Shown here: positions 62,608 to 64,000 of the stretch, piece by piece
Position numbering within the stretch: the stretch's first letter is position 1
Layout of the letters: each line of letters begins with the position of its first letter
Assembly (NCBI GenBank): GCA_937901455.1
Contig: CALDIA010000088.1
Location: forward strand, 22,394-86,393
Reading direction: 5' to 3'
Source: an uncultured Bacteroidales bacterium
GTDB lineage: Bacteria; Bacteroidota; Bacteroidia; Bacteroidales; WCHB1-69
Length of the DNA: 64,000 bases
Notes under the pieces: model-generated
What the model saw: the letters and a program-made list of their open reading frames with translations, nothing else
What the model was told of the DNA's origin: nothing
Databases searched by the model: none
Made by a program: the position numbers and the translations under genes

Positions 62608-64000
62608 ATGGGTTTTAAACGCTATATAATAGAAGACTTGGAAATCCTTTCAGCTGGAGCGGAAGGAAAAGCGGTGGCGAAGACCGATGAAGGGCTGACT
62701 GTCTTTGTGCCTTATGCGGTACCTGGTGATCGCGTGGATGTGGAAGTCTTCAAACGCAAACACGGCTATGCGGAGGCTAATTTGCTGCATGTGCGCCAGC
62801 CCTCTCCCGATCGGGTGACACCACCCTGCCCCCACTTCGGGGTTTGCGGAGGCTGCAAATGGCAGATGCTTGATTACGATAGACAGCTGCAGTACAAACA
62901 GCAACAGGTGGAGGACAACTTCCGCCATCTCGGCAAGTTCGACTTTCCCTCCCTTCAGCCAATTCTCGGCTCCGAAAAGATTTATTACTATCGGAACAAG
63001 TTAGAGTTCACCTTTTCCAACATGCGCTGGCTCTCATACGAGGATATGGCTCGCTGCAAGGCCGGAGAGGAGTTTGAACGCCGCTGTGCCGGATTCCACA
63101 TTCCCGGCATGTTCGATAAGATTCTCGATATTGATCACTGCTGGCTGCAGGGCTCCCGCAGCAATGAAATCCGTCTCTTCTGCAAACAGTATGCTATTGA
63201 TCACGACATCGCCTTCTACGATCCCCGCGCCCGAGAAGGTCAACTGCGCAACATTATCATCCGCTCTGCCTCTACCGGCGATCTGATGGTGGTGCTCATC
63301 GTCTCTCTTTACGACGAGAAGGCTGAAGCTATGTTGTCAGCCCTTGCCGAGACTTTCCCCGAGATCACCTCCCTGATCTACATGGTCAATACCAAACTCA
63401 ACGATACTGTCTTTGACTTGCCCTTCCATCTCTTCAAAGGTCAAGACCATATCATGGAGCGCATGGAGGACCTCTATTTCAAGGTAGGACCCAAGTCGTT
63501 CTATCAAACCAATAGCGAGCAGGCTTACACCCTCTATAAAGTGGCGCGCGAGTTTGCCGATATCCAGTCCGACGAGGTTGTCTATGACCTTTTCACCGGT
63601 ACGGGCACTATCGCCAACTTTGTCGCGCACCAGGCCAAGAAGGTCATCGGTGTGGAGTATGTGGATGCCGCTGTGGAGGATGCCCGTGAGAACGCTGCCC
63701 GCAACAAGATTGCCAATACGGAGTTTGTGGTGGGCGACATGGCCAAGATCTTCACCGATGATTTCATTACCCGCTACGGGCGACCGGATGTCATCATCAC
63801 CGATCCGCCCCGCGCCGGCATGCACCCCAACGTCATTGCTCAGTTGCTCAAACTCGAAGTGCCGCGCATGGTCTATATCAGCTGCAACCCCGCCACCCAG
63901 GCCCGCGACCTCACCCTGCTCAACCCCAAATATAAAGTTGTCAAGGTGCAACCCGTGGACATGTTCCCCCACACCCAGCATGTGGAGAACGTCGTGCAGC
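62608..64000 (+). CDS. rlmD: 23S rRNA (uracil-1939-C5)-methyltransferase, 5' part
   Basis: The frame is open from the ATG at 62608 to the window end (about 464 codons), so the 3' end is missing. An N-terminal TRAM domain (about 1-60) is followed by the iron-sulfur cysteines in CPHFGVCGGCKWQ. The SAM-binding domain has YDLFTGTGTIANFV, TDPPRAGMHP and the catalytic Cys in YISCNPATQARDL. The assignment to RlmD rather than RlmC or TrmA rests on the TRAM and Fe-S features; the enzyme methylates 23S rRNA uracil. Few residues should be missing. Confidence 0.88.
   Translation, partial: MGFKRYIIEDLEILSAGAEGKAVAKTDEGLTVFVPYAVPGDRVDVEVFKRKHGYAEANLLHVRQPSPDRVTPPCPHFGVCGGCKWQMLDYDRQLQYKQQQVEDNFRHLGKFDFPSLQPILGSEKIYYYRNKLEFTFSNMRWLSYEDMARCKAGEEFERRCAGFHIPGMFDKILDIDHCWLQGSRSNEIRLFCKQYAIDHDIAFYDPRAREGQLRNIIIRSASTGDLMVVLIVSLYDEKAEAMLSALAETFPEITSLIYMVNTKLNDTVFDLPFHLFKGQDHIMERMEDLYFKVGPKSFYQTNSEQAYTLYKVAREFADIQSDEVVYDLFTGTGTIANFVAHQAKKVIGVEYVDAAVEDARENAARNKIANTEFVVGDMAKIFTDDFITRYGRPDVIITDPPRAGMHPNVIAQLLKLEVPRMVYISCNPATQARDLTLLNPKYKVVKVQPVDMFPHTQHVENVVQ

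Overview
The window reads as a chromosomal segment of a Bacteroidota bacterium, most likely order Bacteroidales. The grounds are: two secreted proteins with type IX secretion sorting domains (one type A, one type B/CHU_C), about 20 promoter-like TAnnTTTG boxes (mostly TATTTTTG or TATCTTTG) placed just upstream of genes, few Shine-Dalgarno sites, a SusC-like/BtuB-like TonB-dependent receptor, a methylmalonyl-CoA mutase, and Bacteroidetes-type housekeeping proteins. Base composition is near 50% GC except for a visibly AT-richer stretch around 55.0-57.6 kb. No rRNA, tRNA, CRISPR array or intact insertion sequence was seen.

Layout. 0-1.6 kb: 3' end of an M24 Xaa-Pro aminopeptidase, then a SEL1/TonB-C protein. 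1.9-9.7 kb: one giant (about 2,610 aa) surface adhesin made of eight roughly 250-residue units plus extra FN3 domains and a T9SS tail. 10.0-11.8 kb: grpE-dnaJ. 11.9-12.7 kb: a lipoprotein preceded by two decayed genes (AlkD with an internal deletion, and a 23-codon YjbR stub). 12.9-15.1 kb: GH3 glycosidase. 15.2-24.4 kb: a minus-strand envelope block. It includes a seven-gene run (M23 peptidase, phoH, lpxK, purine nucleoside phosphorylase, opine-dehydrogenase-like enzyme, flippase, hexapeptide acyltransferase) followed by gpsA and an acyltransferase. 24.5-29.2 kb: coaE, folP, rpe, alaS. 29.3-30.1 kb: a decayed type IV (AbiE) toxin-antitoxin pair between alaS and guaA. 30.1-36.0 kb: guaA, a BASS-family transporter, an LptF/G permease, an S9 peptidase lipoprotein. 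36.2 kb: a long near-perfect hairpin before an IgGFc-binding/PKD/CHU_C surface protein. 39.0-42.7 kb: truA and a glycan trio (DegT aminotransferase, sugar-phosphate transferase, GT2). 42.8-46.4 kb: fused oligopeptide ABC ATPase, a tiny Cys-rich lipoprotein, a MauE-thioredoxin membrane protein, a TetR-like regulator. 46.5-51.6 kb: methylmalonyl-CoA mutase large subunit, a Bacteroidota-specific protein, tdk, pta. 51.7-57.2 kb: TonB receptor, mannose-1-phosphate guanylyltransferase, a beta-barrel protein and a PKD lipoprotein. 57.6-61.8 kb: acyltransferase, LD-carboxypeptidase, short-chain dehydrogenase, acyl-CoA ligase. 62.0-64.0 kb: nadD and the 5' part of rlmD.

How the genes work together. 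Much of the window builds or decorates the cell envelope: lpxK and the LptF/G permease (lipid A/LPS), flippase, acyltransferases, sugar transferases and GDP-mannose supply (surface glycan), M23 and S66 peptidases (peptidoglycan), and T9SS-exported adhesins on the surface. Central metabolism (pta, mutB, rpe, coaE, folP, nadD, guaA, tdk, punA) and translation (alaS, truA, rlmD) are interspersed. The most unusual items are the decayed accessory genes (AbiE, AlkD, YjbR), the opine-dehydrogenase-like gene inside an envelope operon, the modular giant adhesin, the 80-nt hairpin at 36.2 kb and the Cys-rich redox cluster at 44.6-46.4 kb. None of these by itself proves a new system.
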